From assembly GCF_902806685.2 (NCBI RefSeq), contig NC_048561.1:6909439-6973438 (forward strand): DNA of 64,000 nucleotides, read 5' to 3'. The stretch is from Maniola hyperantus. Its lineage: Eukaryota; Arthropoda; Insecta; Lepidoptera; Nymphalidae. Shown in pieces: positions 1-10,079 of this stretch. The notes under the pieces are model-generated. The model was not told the DNA's origin and ran no database searches. It saw only the letters and a list, made by a program, of their open reading frames with translations. Within the stretch, counting starts at the first letter, position 1; the number at the start of each line of letters is the position of its first letter. The translations under genes and the position numbers were made by a program.

Positions 1-276
1 GCACCGGGTTAGTGCGGGGGCTGTGCCGGGGTGTGGGGCGTTTCCTCCCCGACTCGCAGGCTACTCGCAGGACTCTTTTATATAACATACCTATCCAGGA
101 TAATATTATTGGAAATAGAATCTTTGAAAAGAGCAACCGTCGAGTTTCTTACTGGTTCTTCTCAGTAGGAAAGGCATTCCAAACCAGCCAGTAGATATTT
201 TTTGATGATTCAAAGGTTTACTTGAATAAAAACTTTATATTTCTGTCTGAAAAGTTGGGAAGTTAGTAGTGGTTAC

Positions 277-1062
277 CTTCATAGAGTCCGGGCCTCGCTT
301 CCTCCTCAAGTAGTTGAAGCAGCAAGAGCGAAAGTGCCTCGTGCCGCACGCAGCAGCGCACTCGCTGCCGCACGAGTCGCACGACAAGCTGGCGGCCCAC
401 ATTGTGCTGCCTGGATATAAAGGGGGAAATTAAAATTGTCGTACCTTCAATGCAAGAGTGAATAGGGTACCTACCTTGCAGGCAAGTGCGCTCTATAACC
501 TAGATAAATAATAATAATAATCTAAATATATAAAAGGAAAAGGTGACTGACTGACTGACTGACTGATCTATCAACACACAGCTCAAACTACTGGACGTAT
601 CGGGCTGAAATTTGACATGCAGATAGCTATTATGACGTGGGCATCCGCTAAGAAAGGATGTTTGAAAATTCAACTCTATAGGGGTTTGAAATTTGTGTAG
701 TCCACGCGGACGAGGTCGCGGGCATAAGCTAGTAATAAATAATTTTTTTTTTAAATAGATATAGCGAGCAAACGGCAGGCGGGTCACCTGATGTTAAGTG
801 ATTACCGCCGCCCATGAACATTTGCAGCACCAGAGGAGCCGCCGATGCGTTGCCGGCCTTTTAGGAATTTGTTGGTCCGCCCCTTGAATAACCCCAACTC
901 TTTATTTGTTCCAATTACAACTTTGCTTTAAATTACCCTCGACCCCCAAACTAGGTTAACCCGTGTCATGGGGGTCAGTCTCTTCCCAGATGTGCAATGA
1001 CAATGATTAATATTTTTACTTTAGAGTGTGATGAGCGTGCGCGTGTTTCGGTGTATGGGTTT

Positions 1063-1105
<43 letters not shown>

Positions 1106-2423
1106 TGAGTGAGTGTGTATATTCCTATTATAAGTAGGTATCAACGAATTAGCTTTTCAGTAGCTTCATAATTTAGCAAGATTGTCGTCCAGCACAAACC
1201 TTTTTGCAGTTAAAAAAAACCGGCCAAGTGCGAGTCAGGCTCGCGCAACGAGGGTTCCGTACTACAGTAGTATTTTTCGACATTTTGCACGATAATTCAA
1301 AAACTATGATGCATAGAAATAAATAAAAATCTGTTTTAGAATGCACAGGTGAAGCCCTTTCATATGATATCCCACTTGATATAGTTATCTTACTTCGAAA
1401 ATTGAAAATACTAATTACTAGTTCATGACCACAATTTAATTTTTTTTGTGTGATGTAACCACAAGTTCGGAGGCGTCTCTAGCCCTTGTGGCGCCCGTGT
1501 GCAACCAGTACCCTGGCGCCCTCTAGTTCACGGTTTTCACATTTTTCCTTAGCTGGATCACACGCAGGAAACGAAAGAAAATTAACATAAACCGTAGGTA
1601 CAAACAGCAAACGCTACGGAGCGGGCTATGTTGGATGTCCCCGTAATCCGTAACGAGGAAATCCGTAGGAAAAGAAGTACCTGAGTCAAAGTCGACAGAT
1701 GGCGCTCCTTCCCGCTTATGTCGGCTAGGATCCGCCTGAGACCAAGTCGCTACCACAAAATAAGCAAATAATAAATTATCTATATTAACAAGCAAGTAAA
1801 AAAAAACGGCCAAGTGTGAATCAGATTCGTACACCGAGGGTTCCGTACCTTAGAAAAAAAATATATGTAAATAGTTTGGTTATTATCGCCTCAAAAATAA
1901 ATAGTTTTTATTTAGGCCGGTATAGTTTATATTTCAGTGATTATTACTGATTTCTAAAAAAACTGAGCTGGTTTGAGCGGGTTTTATTTTTCTTGTAGGT
2001 ACATATTTTAAACTTCTATATTTTCAAGCATTACTTAAGACTATTCTAAATTTAAAGTCGAGAGAATGCATAAGTAGTTATTGAAAGTAAGCAGCTGTAA
2101 CTAAGTCGTCCTACAAGAGTTCCTTTTTTATCATTTTGGTACGGACCCCTAAAGTCAGCCCATAATAAAAAAGTACAACTAGGTAGGCTATCTATCTAGC
2201 CTTTTAATTGGCCAATTGCATAATTTAAAAGAAATTTATCAAAAAAATAATATCTTATTGTGCGTATAAATAATAACAGTCAAAGTTATTAATTACTATG
2301 CAAAAAATATAAGCCCAAATCTTTTTACTTTTTAGCACTTCAATAATTTATTTATTTCAATTCAATTCCAAATAACAACTTACCAATAAGCATTAGTGAA
2401 ACTATGGCCGTAATTTTCAGCAT
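277..2423 (-). CDS. trissin: Trissin neuropeptide precursor, copy 1 (exons 1-2; exon 3 lies off the left edge)
   Basis: Secreted cysteine-rich neuropeptide precursor; in insects trissin signals through a GPCR. Exon 1 is 2384-2423 (40 nt, MLKITAIVSLMLI plus one base, donor G/GTAAG) and exon 2 is 277-410 (134 nt, acceptor TATATCCAG, donor AAG/GTAACC). Joined, they give a hydrophobic signal peptide followed by a six-cysteine core (C-x2-C-x3-C-x3-C-x7-CC, CDSCGSEC to RSCCFNYL) and the dibasic site RRKR. The core is very close to the known insect trissin pattern, including ACGT, HFR and CCFNYLR. The reading frame continues into exon 3, which must lie left of position 1, so this entry is partial. 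The intron (411-2383) is filled with TIR-element and RTE fragments. The gene is divergent from the second copy at 6549-9358, with equal exon lengths and phase. The family call is from sequence recognition; exon borders come from splice signals plus agreement between the paralogs. Confidence 0.87.
521..733 (+). mobile_element. Helitron-like repeat, GACTGACT type
   Basis: Complete copy from TCTAAATATATAAAAGG to GGGCATAAGCTAGT, in intron 1 of trissin copy 1. Confidence 0.75.
750..905 (-). pseudogene. LINE 3' end, same family as 48420-48770, short
   Basis: GAGCAAACGGCAGGCGGGTC to CCTTGAATAACCCC; in intron 1 of trissin copy 1. Confidence 0.6.
1061..1114. repeat. (GT)n / GTGA microsatellite
   Basis: About 20 GT units followed by GAGTGAGTGAGTGTG, in intron 1 of trissin copy 1. 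Confidence 0.9.
1210..1450 (+). mobile_element. GGGTTCCGTA element, truncated, in intron 1 of trissin copy 1
   Basis: Left end through TTTTTTGTGTGATGTAACCAC, then broken by unrelated sequence. A remnant of an RTE-like ORF end (IRNEEIRRK) follows at about 1600-1680. Confidence 0.62.
1798..2155 (+). mobile_element. Variant GGGTTCCGTA element
   Basis: AAAACGGCCAAGTGTGAATC start with GGGTTCCGTACC, ending GGTACGGACCCCTAAAG. The interior differs from the main family. Confidence 0.5.
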
Positions 2424-2456
2424 AATGCAAATTCGGTGCAAAAACAAAACGCAAGA

Positions 2457-2520
2457 CAAGATGGCTGACGGACCGTTGAAGTTCAAGTGACGGAGAGTCA
2501 AAGCAACTGCTTTTTATATA
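2457..2520 (-). promoter_or_regulatory. Core promoter of trissin copy 1
   Basis: On the minus strand TATATAAAAA lies at 2520-2511. About 30 nt downstream is an arthropod initiator-like TCACTT (2490-2485, A+1 near 2488). A GCCATCTTG element sits at 2465-2457, about +24. The same three elements with the same spacing precede trissin copy 2, which argues that the promoter was duplicated with the gene. Confidence 0.6.
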
Positions 2521-2756
2521 AAACCGAAGTTTGCTTATCTGTGGGTGGTAAACGCGTTTAAAATATTTATTTTGCGGGTGTAACTTACCCCTTACACCCC
2601 TTTTAGTAGTTTCCTTGAGAGGCATACTTAGAATATACAGCAATAAAAGAATAGTCCACTTGACTATTTTGAAATTAAATAGTTTAATAAATATTTTTTT
2701 ATTCAATTTAACTTTTTCAAGTAGGTAGGTAACTACTTTTGAATAGTCAAATGCAT

Positions 2757-2874
2757 CTACCACTGGTCTGCCGTGTAAATCCAAAACACTGTATCTTAGA
2801 AAACCCGTTTTTGAGAAAACTGTCTTTTTTATTTGGGTTGATTACAGTGTATTGGCTGTACACGGCAGTGGTTA
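2757..2874. mobile_element. Small hairpin element
   Basis: Arms GCCGTGTAAATCC...ACACTGTA and TACAGTGT...GTACACGGC around a 50-bp centre, upstream of trissin copy 1. Confidence 0.5.
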
Positions 2875-2917
2875 GGAATGCCTTTCCAACTGAGTTAAGT
2901 TGGAAGACGCTTAGGAT

Positions 2918-3078
2918 TAGGGTTTTTTAAAAATCTTCGATTTTCCGGGACAAAAATTAGCCTATGTCCTTCCCCGGGATGCAAGCTATCTCTGTACCAA
3001 ATTTCGCCAAAATCGGATGGGCCGTGAAAGGCTAGCCGGAAAAACAGACTTTCGCATTTGTAATACTTATTAGTATGG
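2918..3078 (-). mobile_element. Helitron-like repeat, GCGAAAGTGTG type, truncated
   Basis: Retains GATTTTCCGGGACAAAAATTAG through TTTCGCATTTGTAATAC; the CTAGT end is missing. It adjoins a small hairpin element at 2757-2874. Confidence 0.6.
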
Positions 3079-3090
3079 ATAATCTTTAAG

Positions 3091-3400
3091 GTTTATTCAT
3101 CAACCCATCGCGGGCTCACTACAGAGCACGGGTCTCCTCTTAGAGTGCGAAGGGTTTTGGCCACAGTCTACCATGCTGGCCATGTGCGGATTGGTAGACT
3201 TCACACACCTTTGAGAACATTATAGAGAACTCTCAGGCATGCAGGTTTCCTCTCTATGTTTCCTTCACCGTTAAAGCAAGTGATATTTAATTACTTAAAA
3301 CGCACATAACTCCGAAAAGTTAAGGTTGCGTGCCCGGGATCGAACCCCCGACTTCCGATTAGAAGGCGGACGTCCTAACCACTAGGCTATCACAGCTTTT
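3091..3400 (-). mobile_element. tRNA-derived SINE, type A
   Basis: Family definition: minus-strand head AGCTGTGATAGCCTAGTGG (A box) and GGTTCGATCCCGGGC (B box), then TTTTCGGAGTTATGTGCG, a body with TGAGAGTTCTC and GTGTGTGAAGTCTACC, and a (GAT)n tail. No internal coding. Confidence 0.8.
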
Positions 3401-3611
3401 TAATTAAAAAAAAACAATTTTGCTTTCAAAAGGTATATTTTCGACGTTATAATAATTAGCCCCATATTTAAGAAAACAGACATCAAAGGCTGTAATTTCA
3501 AAGTTTTAATATTTTCAATAAAAATGCTAAAACTTGATCGAAGATGGCCGCCGTGTGGCGTTTGCAAATATTTCTAAAGCCTTTAACACAACGCGCGACA
3601 GAAACTGATAG

Positions 3612-3840
3612 AAAAAACCAGCCAAGTACGAGTGAGACTCGCGTACCGAGGGTTCCGTACTCGGGCATTTTTTTCAACACTTTGCACGATAAATCAAAAA
3701 CTATTATGCATAAAAATAAAATATGTTTTAGAATATACAGGCAAAGTCCGTTCATATGATACCCCACTTGGTATAGTTATCTTACTTTGAAAATTGAAAA
3801 AACTAAATAAGTATATTTTGTTCATTAACACATTTTAATT
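3612..3840 (+). mobile_element. GGGTTCCGTA element, truncated
   Basis: AAAACCAGCCAAGTACGAG through the CCCCACTTGGTATAG region; right end missing. Confidence 0.6.
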
Positions 3841-4045
3841 TTTTTATTGCAACATTGACAGTTAAATAACTTGACAACAATGTAATAGGTAAAGAATATC
3901 TAAATCAGGTATTAGGAATTAGGATAGATACGTTAATTTAGTCAAAAAGCTTTGCGGATGGTCGCTTCGGAGGAGCTGCACTAGAAGAGGGCGATCCTTC
4001 ATTTTGATTTCTGGATTCATCTTCAAGATCTTGATTGTATAGTAC

Positions 4046-4188
4046 GCGACGGGCTGAAATGGCAATCGGGGAGGTAGCACCCCGCACACCCGCACAGCCC
4101 CCGCGCTAACCCGGTGCGGGCGAGCGCGGGTGACGAGGGTGTTCCCGTCCCTTCCCCTCACACCCCGATTGCCATCTCGACCTGTCGC
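4046..4188. mobile_element. GC-rich MITE with 26-bp TIR
   Basis: Ends GCGACGGGCTGAAATGGCAATCGGGG and its near-complement CCCCGATTGCCATC...GTCGC. A second copy is at 55418-55543 and a partial one at 1-53, all with CGCACCGGGTTAG in the middle. Confidence 0.72.
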
Positions 4189-4367
4189 GGACTTATATTT
4201 ATCTTCTGGGACGCATTATTGAGTCATTTGGGCATAACATTATTCTTGGGCAAAACACTATTCTTATACCTAATATGTCCGTCGCAACTGCATGTCTGAA
4301 ATAGTTCAAAGTCATCGATATAAATGACAAGATATGCCCAAGCGAACAAAATTTTTCACGGTTTTGT

Positions 4368-5436
4368 AATAGAGGTGTCAAATACAGGTTCATGTGTGTA
4401 TCACAATATTATCACGTGTTACAGACAAATATTTAATAATTATTAACGTTACATTATTTTGTTACAAAAAAAAATTGCTTGAACCGTGAGGCGCAAGCAG
4501 AAAAATGGGTGCAATCGATTTTCGACCTTATTGACATACGTCAGAAAACAGCATTTTAGCAATCTATGAATTATACTGAGCAAGAATATGACAAAAAACA
4601 ACTTTCTCATAACCGTCAATAAGGTCGAGATTTGCTTGCACCGATTTCACCATGAGGCGCAAGCAGATAAATGGGTGCAAGCGATTTCCGACCTTATTGA
4701 CATAGGGAACAACATTTTAACAATCTATGAATGATACCTACTGAACTAGAATATGACAAAAATGATGATTGATGATTGATGATGATTTCTAAAAAGAACA
4801 ATACCACTTCACGTACCTAACCTATTACCTATAATACTTAAATGTATGATAATACCTTCACTTTGAAAAACATTTTCTCATACGATTTATAAAATGACGC
4901 AAGTATTTCCAAAAAGAACAAATCTACTATAATAGGTATTATTAACGCGCGACACAAATCTATCACAACACAAAAATGTATCTAATCTACATTATTTTGC
5001 CTAATCTACATTACAATTATTCGCATTAAATATTTATCGACACTCAAGTTCACAAATAAATAAAACTGCATTCAAAATTTATAACGAAACAAACAAAATG
5101 ATAAAAATACTAGCCGCATACTCGTATCATCACAGTCAACATGTAACAGGCCAATACGAAAATTCGATGTAATAATTATTCACCGTCGAATCGCGACGAT
5201 ATTTGTATTCAGCTGTACCTACCTAATATATTTTATTCTAATATCGTCGCTCGGTCGCGCCGCGGCGTATCAAAGATCGAACGCCCGAGTTATTTTTTAG
5301 GAAGGATTTTCTCAAATTTTCACTACTTATTATAATATATTGTATTCAATTTTGTTTTAATCTAAAAACGAATATCTTGAATACATTTATATATTTAATA
5401 AATTTATTAGGTACATTATTTTTTGACACCTCTATT
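4368..5436. mobile_element. 1.07-kb TIR element inserted in an interspersed repeat
   Basis: Perfect 15-bp terminal inverted repeats AATAGAGGTGTCAAA. The flanks (4313-4367 and 5437-5591) form one continuous copy of the repeat seen uninterrupted at 42092-42297 and 30161-30322. The interior has a direct duplication (about 4485-4640 and 4650-4760, GTGAGGCGCAAGCAG) and no ORF, so it is non-autonomous. Confidence 0.72.
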
Positions 5437-5659
5437 TTGGAACCAAATAAATCAGCGCCACGTCTTAGATACTAATGAACGACCCGTTTGAAATCCAGAC
5501 GTCACTGAGGTTGCATTGGTGCTAAAGCACCGCTGAGTCGGTGCCATTTTATTTGTTCAATGGCCCTGTCCATACGAAGTAATATATGTCAATGTTCAAA
5601 TTGTATATGCCTATATATTTATAGACCTATATTTGGTCACACATGACACTTTATTTACA

Positions 5660-5880
5660 ACTAGTTGACACCCGCGACTTCGTCCTCGTAGATTTAAGTT
5701 TCTAAGAAATCCCGTGGGAACTCTTTGATTTTCCGGGATAAAAAGTAGCCTATGTCCTTCCTCGGGATGCAAGCTATCGCTGTACCTATCAAATTTTGTC
5801 AAAATCGGTTGAACGGATGAGCCGTCAAATGAGGCTAGCAGACAGACAGACACACTTTCGCATTTATAATGTTAGTATGG
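5660..5880 (-). mobile_element. Helitron-like repeat, GCGAAAGTGTG type
   Basis: Full copy: AACTAGTTGACACCCGCGAC at left, CTTTCGCATTTATAATGTTAG at right (minus orientation). Confidence 0.72.
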
Positions 5881-6432
5881 TAATTTTTACCTTTAAGTAT
5901 AATTATTTATAGACCTATATTTGGTCACACGACACACTTTATTTAGAAATATTTTATGTAGTTTATTAAATTAGTTTTAAGGTTTATTGTATTTTTCATA
6001 GTGACGTGATCAAATAAAAAAAAATCTTTCTTTCTTTCTTTAATAGTTACTTGTTAAGGTTCTCATCATCAACCCATCCTCTTAGAATGAGCAGGGTTTG
6101 GCCAAAGTCTACCACGCTGGCCAAGTGCTGATTAGCATTGCGCATAACATGGCCCAGTATTCGAGCTTTCTCCTTTGCACACATTTGAGTAGGTAACTCA
6201 GTGGACTTCCCCATTCTTTCGAATTTTAACGCAACGAGATTTTTAAAACCTAAATCGATCGAATAATCGTTCGAAGTCGCGGGCATCAGATAGTGTCATA
6301 ATAAAGATCGATGTACATTATTTTCTTCCGTGTACCGTGAGTAAATACTTATAAGAATACTAAAAAGGGGTAGAGTAACAAAACAAACATTTCTCCTTGT
6401 TGACATCTACTAGCAAATACACTATGGTTCAA

Positions 6433-6497
6433 TATAAAAAGGAGGGTAGAAAAGTGTAAGACATCATTCGAGCTTCGTCTGTCAATCGGCCATCTTG
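6433..6497 (+). promoter_or_regulatory. Core promoter of trissin copy 2
   Basis: TATAAAAA at 6433-6440, initiator-like TCATTC at 6465-6470 (32 nt downstream) and GCCATCTTG at 6489-6497 (about +23). A second shared motif, GCGTTTTGTTT, follows in both 5' UTRs. The coding start at 6549 is the first ATG after these elements that continues in frame across the splice. Confidence 0.62.
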
Positions 6498-6548
6498 GAT
6501 TTTATTTAGCGTTTTGTTTCTGCTACTCCATAGTTTCTGATCTTAAAA

Positions 6549-9358
6549 ATGTATAAAATAACTGTTTTTGTCACTTTAGTTCTTATCGGTAAGTTTCGTG
6601 CTTCGAATATAATAAAACTTATAGCTTATAATATAGTTATTTAGATTATATACTTAGCTATATGCCATTGACTTCATCCGCTTGGATTTTGGTTTTTATA
6701 AATCCTGTGGGAACTCTTTGATTTTCCAGGACAAAACGTAGTATACACCACACGTCAAAATCTGTTAAACGGACGGACCATGAAATGGTAACAGACAAAC
6801 AGACACTTCTGCCTTTATAATAAATTAGTACCTCATCATCATCATCATCATCATGATCAACCCATTGTTGCCGGCCCACTATCAGTAGTGAGATGAGGAG
6901 GTACCCGTGCTCAGGCACAGGTCTCCTCACAGAATGAGGATGGTTTATTGGCCATAGTCTTTCACGCTGGCCAAGTGCGGATTGGCAGACTTCACACACC
7001 TTTGAGCACATTATGGGGAACTCTCAGGCATGTTTCGTCGCGATGTTTTCCTTCACACTATACCTATTTAATTGCTTAAAACACTTAAATTCGAAAAGTA
7101 TTCGATAAGTAAGATGCCCGGGATCGAACTCCCGCCCTCCCGAATAGGAGGCTTTTAACCACTAGGCTATCACAGCTTACTAGGATATCACTACTTTATT
7201 AAATTTTATCTTATTTTTATTTTTATTTTTATTTATTGGACACACAAAACAGATTATGACAATAATTGATAAAGTAATACAAGCCATGAATAAAACTAGT
7301 CACTCTCCAAAAAAAAGTGTGTACAAATGCAGTTATTAGTAATGGACGTGTACGAAGTTAGTAACGGACACACTATTAAACAATACCTATACTATAATAA
7401 AAGAACATAGAACTAAAAATTTGTTAAAAATCGAACACCAAATAAAGTACTTACCTACGTGTTATTGTGTTAGTTATTATACAAAACAAAAACGTATTAA
7501 TATAAATTATAAGAACCTAGAAAACAAAAATATAAGTGTTCTTGTTTCTACTTATAGTAAGCGTCGCCTACGCATCGAATCTGTCATGTCAGTCGTGCGG
7601 GCCCGAGTGCGAGACCGCGTGCGGGACCAGACGCTTTCGCACCTGCTGCTTTAACTACCTCCGGAGGAAACGAGGCCTTGATGCTGTTAAGGTATTTCAT
7701 CTTCCTACCATATACCCACCATGCCAATCAACATACCTCACTCTATGGAGCGAGCTATGTTGGATACCCGCTGTGTTGATGCGGATGGATGAGAAAGGCA
7801 TAGGACAATGGGGCCGATTCTCTTGTACACAATATGTAAACTAAACTAAATTAACAGATCCAGCAATGGACGCATTTTATACGGACGCAAGTTAAGTATA
7901 TGCTTGAGTCGTTGTCTTCGCGAAAACATGGTCACCGCAAGCGAGCGGCTGTTCTCGAATCAGTTGGTGCATGCAGTCATTCAACTAGGTGACCAAACTT
8001 ACAGGATTTTAAAGTATTTTTCGATGAAAATATAACATGGTATAAAAATTATTATTGCAATCGATTCTGTGACTGATTCTGAACAAACTACTTTCTGGTT
8101 TTGCTTATTCTAAAACTAAAGTTGTAACTATTATATTTTTTATATTATGGGCGTCATTCCACCCTCACCACCTGGGTGTCTGGAGCACTTCGACCACCCG
8201 TTGTGCCAGATCCTTTTTTCCACGCACATGCAAACTGTGGAACCAACTCCCATCGGCGGTGTTCCCACTAGATTACAACATGGGGTTGTTCAAGGGGCGG
8301 ACCAACAAATTCCTGAAAGGCCGGCAACGCATGGGCGGTTCCTCTGGTGGTGCAAATGTTCATGGGCGGCGGTAATCACTTAACATCAGGTGACCCGCCT
8401 GCTCGTTTGCTCGCTATCTCTATTAAAAAAACCGACCAAGTGCGAGTCAGGCTTGCGCAATGCGGGTTCCGTACTACAGTCGTATTTTTTCGACATTATG
8501 CAGGATATTTTTTTTTTATTTTTATATTCAGATACATGTTAGCCCTTGACTGCAATCTCACCTGATGGTAAGTGATGATGCAGTCTAAGATGATAGCGGG
8601 CTAACCTGGAAGGGATAAGGCAGTTTTTATTAAACCCGTACCCCTTTGGTTTCTACACGGCATCGTACCGGAACGCTAAATCGCTTGGCGGCACGGCTTT
8701 GCCGGTAGGGTGGTAACTAGCCACGGCCGAAGCCTCCCACCACACCAGACCAGAAATTTAGAAATTATAAAATTCCAAACCCCTGCCAGGAATCGAACCC
8801 GGGACCTCCCACTAATAAGACCACAGCGCTCACGACTGCGCCAGGGAGGTCGTCAAATTTCAAAAACTATGATACATAAAAATAAATAAAAATCTGTTTT
8901 AGAATGCACAGGTGAAGCCCTTTCATATGATACCCCACTTGATATTATAGTTATCTTACTTCGAAAATTGAAAATACTAATTATTAGTTTATGACCACAA
9001 TTTAATTTTTTTTGTGTGATGCAACCCTAAATTCACGGTTTCTTGACAGACAGGCAGACAGACAGACAGACAGACAACAAAGTGATCCTATAAGGGTTCC
9101 TTTTGAGGTACGGAACCCTAAAAATTAAAAAAATATGAGCGCTCTAGTCACTCGAGCCTCACCGTGTGTCCATGTTTAACAACTTTTCAATTTTTTTTTC
9201 TTTTTTTCCAGTTTCCAATTCTTCAAAGCAACTTAAGACAGAAATTTCCAGTTTTTGTCTCCGAAGAGCCTGATTTTTGGAGTCTCATGTCAAATGATTA
9301 TAAACCTAGCTACCTCGATGATATGATTGAAAACGGACTGCAAGCTTACGACACATAG
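6549..9358 (+). CDS. trissin: Trissin-like neuropeptide precursor, copy 2 (complete, three exons)
   Basis: Exons 6549-6588, 7558-7691 and 9212-9358 join in frame (phases 1 and 0) to about 106 residues. Residues 1 to about 20 are a signal peptide (MYKITVFVTLVLIVSVAYAS). Residues 21-48 hold the six-cysteine trissin core (CQSCGPEC, ACGTRRFRTCC, FNYL) ending in RRKR, a likely convertase site. The C-terminal 48-residue exon is acidic and ends LQAYDT before TAG. Splice signals are ATCG/GTAAGT, CTTATAG/TAAGC, AAG/GTATTT and TTTTCCAG/TTT. AATAAA follows at 9495. Over the 37 residues from the LSC motif to the end of exon 2 this copy matches copy 1 at about 28 positions. It differs at core sites where copy 1 is closer to the usual trissin (Gln for Asp after the first Cys, Arg for His in the RFR motif). 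Intron 2 contains a TIR element interrupted by a SINE. Whether the two copies act on the same receptor is unknown. Confidence 0.87.
6672..6830 (-). mobile_element. Helitron-like fragment in intron 1 of trissin copy 2
   Basis: GGTTTTTATAAATCCTGTGGG to CTTTATAATAAATTAG; degraded. Confidence 0.55.
6833..7176 (-). mobile_element. tRNA-derived SINE, type A, in intron 1 of trissin copy 2
   Basis: Near-complete with (TCA)n tail at 6835-6855; head at 7100-7176. A degraded fragment of the same family is at about 6058-6180. Confidence 0.78.
8147..8425 (+). pseudogene. LINE 3' end, same family as 48420-48770, in intron 2 of trissin copy 2
   Basis: CACCACCTGGGTGTCTGGAG to GCTCGCTATCTC; runs directly into a GGGTTCCGTA element. 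Confidence 0.65.
8426..9121 (+). mobile_element. GGGTTCCGTA element interrupted by a SINE, in intron 2 of trissin copy 2
   Basis: Left part 8426-8508 and right part 8856-9121 (ending GGTACGGAACCCTA) form one copy. The SINE at 8509-8855 interrupts it at the CAGGATA/ATTTCAAAAAC point. Confidence 0.72.
8509..8855 (-). mobile_element. tRNA-derived SINE, type B
   Basis: Family definition: minus-strand head CTCCCTGGCGCAGTCGTGAG (A box) and GGTTCGATTCCTGGC (B box), then AATTTCTAAATTTCTGG, GGGAGGCTTCGG, ATCTTAGACTGCATCATC and CAAGGGCTAAC near the 3' end. Confidence 0.8.
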
Positions 9359-9494
9359 ACTGTGATATTTTGCTAGGGATGGCATGCTCTGTAAGTTTTA
9401 AAGGTGATAGAAATATATAGCAGCATATAAAAGAAATGTTTATATTAAAACTATATTATCACAAAAGTGTGTAGATATAATTATATTTTGTATA

Positions 9495-9500
9495 AATAAA
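9495..9500 (+). terminator. Poly(A) signal AATAAA of trissin copy 2
   Basis: First AATAAA after the stop codon at 9356-9358, in an A/T-rich run of overlapping AATAAA copies about 140 nt downstream. Confidence 0.6.
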
Positions 9501-9614
9501 ATAAATAAAAATTTAATAACATTTTTAATTTGTTATTTTCTCTCTAAAAAAAAGGACAGGAATAAGAAAATGACGTCAGTTTTCAAATCCAAGATGGACA
9601 CTTTTTATTTGAAA

Positions 9615-9934
9615 ATAGTTATTTGTTATGCAAGGCTGCAAAAATGTTATTTTGTCGCGAGAGTTTGTTTTGAATTCCGAGCCAGCGAAGGATTCTAAGG
9701 TTGAACTGCGAGCGAAGCACCTCTTGTACGAGCATTTAGTGTTTTCCTCGCTGTAGTGAGATGAAAAGAAGTCTGTTTCGCACGGCTGCAAATTTATTTG
9801 CGCTCGAGCCTTTGAATTCCTCGCTACGCTTAGGATTCTATCTTTGAACCTTAGAATCCTTCGCTGGCTCGGAATTCAACACAAACTCCCGCGACAAAAT
9901 AACAATTTTGCAGCCTTACATAACAAATAACTAT
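9615..9934. mobile_element. MITE with about 90-bp TIR downstream of trissin copy 2
   Basis: ATAGTTATTTGTTATGCAAG through GCCAGCGAAGGATTCTAAGG, mirrored at the right end with few mismatches; foldback form. Confidence 0.82.
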
Positions 9935-10079
9935 TAGTTTTAATTTAATGTTGTTTTTTTAACTTGTAATTTAGATATAAAAAAATACTTATTTCTTTAT
10001 AATAATATATTCGATGGTAATAAAAGCTTCGTTTGAATAGCCATAAATTTAAAATTGGAATAGACCAAATTACAATAAA

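Larger units (their letters stand above)
2521..6432. other. Intergenic region between the divergent trissin genes
   Basis: No coding sequence seen. It contains a hairpin element, two Helitron-like copies, a type A SINE, a truncated GGGTTCCGTA element, a GC-rich MITE, the 1.07-kb TIR element in its host repeat, and a (TTTC)n run near 6010-6040. 6190-6420 is unique-looking sequence with no feature I can name. Confidence 0.6.

Noticed and set aside
12..194. A 60-codon frame at the left edge.
   Set aside because: It spans the end of a GC-rich MITE and a LINE/SINE tail repeat, with no conserved protein pattern.
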